The notes beneath the pieces are model-generated. The model did no database searches, was not told where the DNA came from, and saw only the letters and a program-made list of their open reading frames with translations. A stretch of 5,840 nucleotides of DNA from Desulfurococcales archaeon (GTDB lineage Archaea; Thermoproteota; Thermoprotei_A; Sulfolobales; NBVN01): assembly GCA_027083115.1 (NCBI GenBank), contig JALWQN010000058.1:1-5840 (forward strand), given 5' to 3'. Position numbers and translations under genes: made by a program. This document shows positions 4,730 through 5,840 of this stretch, piece by piece. Numbering within the stretch: the first letter of the stretch is position 1; each line of letters starts with the position of its first letter.

Positions 4730-5581
4730 TCAAATACTGAACTCCCTTCCTAAGGCTTGAAGTATCCTCTCAGTTTCCTTCTCGCTGAAGAGCTTATGCC
4801 TAACCCTATCATTAATCCCTGAAATATTGAATACGTATGAGTACTTACTTAACATTCTTTTCTTCCCTACCCACTCAATTAGCGGTAAAGGCTTACTGAA
4901 GAAGCCGTAGTTGCCTTTATTACTTAAAATAACTACTGGGAGGTCAACAGTCCTTGCGTAATGAGGTGTCATAGCAACTCTTCCACCAAACTCACTTACG
5001 GCTTTCTCCCAGACTTTATCGATGCCCCCAGCTCTTAAGCTCTGTGAAATGCCTGAAGTATATACTGTTAGGTCAACGACTTCATCCACCCGCATATAAC
5101 CTACTACATAGATTCCTCTATTGGACTTCATGAATACCCTCCGAATTTCCGTGAAGCCATGCTTCCTAGCGAAGAACCTATCAGGATATTCTGAAAGCCC
5201 TGCAGCAAAGAATATGTATGATCTACCTTTAAACTCCCTGAAGGCCTTAGGTATTCTGCCACCTGCCGTCCTCCAATAATCACTATAAACACCTATATCT
5301 AGGCGGGGATCGTAATGAGCTATTACCTTACTTACAGGGTAGCTTGAACCACCTACAAGTAGATAATCGGTAGGCAAATACTTACTTAACGTTCCCTTAC
5401 CACATTTTCTCGGTATTTTATCGTAAGTGAATTCCTTAGCGACATTAAGCTTTTGAAGCTTACCTATGAACTCAGGAATCGGTAAAGCTTCGAAACAATC
5501 CATAAACTTAGGTGAGTAATAACCTCCGTCAGCAGTTTCAAAGTAGACCCTTAAAAGCAGCGAAGGACCATAATCCACCAT
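4730..5581 (-). CDS. Nmad3-like protein (nucleotide modification associated domain 3)
   Basis: This 283-residue protein matches, in order, the pattern I associate with Nmad3: an N-terminal strand followed by GGYYSP (19-24) and ALPIPE (32-37), HYDPRLD (89-95), a central AFREFKGRSYIFFAAGL (113-129), then GIYVVGYMRVDEVV (156-169) and TPHYARTVDLPVVILS (205-220), ending with GFFSKPLPL (226-234). Nmad domains were named because some occur beside enzymes for complex base modifications, mostly in phages and bacteria; archaeal members are uncharacterised and no activity is proven. Conserved His, Asp and Tyr (H89, D91, D95) would suit an active or binding site, but this is inference. It is soluble, without signal peptide. 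The ATG start has a weak ribosome site AAGGTAAT (5597-5590). No methyltransferase or restriction gene is visible nearby. PiT lies downstream on the same strand after 70 bases, and a BtpA-like gene diverges upstream. Confidence 0.55.
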   Translation of the reverse strand: MVDYGPSLLLRVYFETADGGYYSPKFMDCFEALPIPEFIGKLQKLNVAKEFTYDKIPRKCGKGTLSKYLPTDYLLVGGSSYPVSKVIAHYDPRLDIGVYSDYWRTAGGRIPKAFREFKGRSYIFFAAGLSEYPDRFFARKHGFTEIRRVFMKSNRGIYVVGYMRVDEVVDLTVYTSGISQSLRAGGIDKVWEKAVSEFGGRVAMTPHYARTVDLPVVILSNKGNYGFFSKPLPLIEWVGKKRMLSKYSYVFNISGINDRVRHKLFSEKETERILQALGREFSI

Positions 5582-5611
5582 TTTTCTTCATTACCTTGTT
5601 AGATGATGGTG

Positions 5612-5650
5612 TAGGAACTTAAAAGCTCTTTTTGAAATAAATAATTCCTA
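5612..5650. promoter_or_regulatory. Divergent promoter region with symmetric TTCCTA elements
   Basis: The 84-bp gap between the divergent starts (5581 and 5666) holds two TATA-like boxes: leftward CTTTTAAGT (5625-5617), preceded by purine-rich AAAAAGAG, and rightward GAAATAAATAAT (5634-5645). Just downstream of each box is the same element: TTCCTACACC leftward (5617-5608) and TTCCTAAAAC rightward (5645-5654), 8 of 10 bases alike. They form an inverted pair centred between the promoters. The rightward box is about 26 bases before the GTG at 5666, suggesting a leaderless message. Confidence 0.4.
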
Positions 5651-5665
5651 AAACATTAATATAAG

Positions 5666-5840
5666 GTGTTAAGTCTGGGGGAGAAGTTCTTTCGCCTTCT
5701 GGAGCTAGGTCGCCCTTTCATTATTGGCATGATTCATGTAGGACCTTTACCGGGCTCTCCAAGATATGAGGGAGAAAGGCTAAATGACATAATTACTGAG
5801 GCCGTGAGAAACGCAAAGAGATTGGTAGAGGGAGGTATTG
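5666..5840 (+). CDS. btpA: BtpA/SgcQ-family protein, N-terminal part
   Basis: The first 58 residues are present and the frame continues past the window edge. After MLSLGEKFFRLLELGR, the sequence FIIGMIHVGPLPGSPRY (18-34) is the characteristic N-terminal strand and loop of the BtpA family (PF03437), a TIM barrel. An acidic helix then runs DIITEAVRNAKRLVEGGI (41-58), which fits the first barrel helix leading to the next strand. BtpA was named from a cyanobacterial protein needed for stable photosystem I; archaeal members belong to non-photosynthetic organisms and their reaction is unknown. The GTG at 5666 (AAGGTGTTAAG) is the first start in this frame consistent with the TATA-like box at 5634-5645; CTG at 5675 is less likely. 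It diverges from the Nmad3-like gene, and the shared promoter elements suggest possible co-regulation. Confidence 0.85.
   Translation, partial: MLSLGEKFFRLLELGRPFIIGMIHVGPLPGSPRYEGERLNDIITEAVRNAKRLVEGGI

Overview
The window looks like part of a thermophilic archaeal genome, most likely Thermoproteota (crenarchaeal, Desulfurococcales-like). The reasons are AT-rich DNA with tightly packed genes, many TTG and GTG starts (only two of nine proposed starts are ATG), AT-rich TATA-like boxes about 25 bases before several starts, GGTGA-type ribosome sites, and the mix of families (archaeal winged-helix proteins, DUF47/PhoU-like, PiT, BtpA, an Nmad3-like protein). The assignment is inferred from style and gene content; there is no rRNA or tRNA here.

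Left part (1-1636). A leftward helix-turn-helix regulator runs off the window. Directly before its start is a 28-bp near-perfect palindrome that overlaps its probable TATA box, and a second 18-bp palindrome lies nearby; together they suggest autoregulation. Diverging to the right is a compact three-gene operon of unknown function: a 32-residue four-cysteine microprotein (815-913) that no ORF list of normal minimum size would show, a coiled-coil plus winged-helix protein (910-1356), and a 95-residue membrane-associated protein (1349-1636). Each gene overlaps the next by 4-8 bases. The microprotein reading frame carries two predicted RNA hairpins, the second of which covers the ribosome site of the next gene. 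This operon is the best candidate for an undescribed system.

Middle part (1694-4659). A family 2 glycosyltransferase with C-terminal membrane helices, apparently leaderless, is followed by a DUF47/PhoU-like protein. A PiT-family anion (phosphate) transporter on the opposite strand ends tail-to-tail with DUF47, with the two stop codons overlapping. DUF47 and PiT normally work together, so this is a phosphate uptake pair in an unusual convergent arrangement. The PiT protein has its N-terminal signature Asp and Asn exchanged.

Right part (4660-5840). A leftward protein resembles the Nmad3 family (nucleotide-modification-associated domain 3) and lies upstream of PiT on the same strand, with a possible separate PiT promoter in the 70-bp gap. 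An 84-bp divergent promoter region, with a TTCCTA element just inside each TATA-like box, separates it from the start of a BtpA/SgcQ-family TIM-barrel protein that leaves the window.

No rRNA, tRNA, CRISPR array or mobile element was seen.
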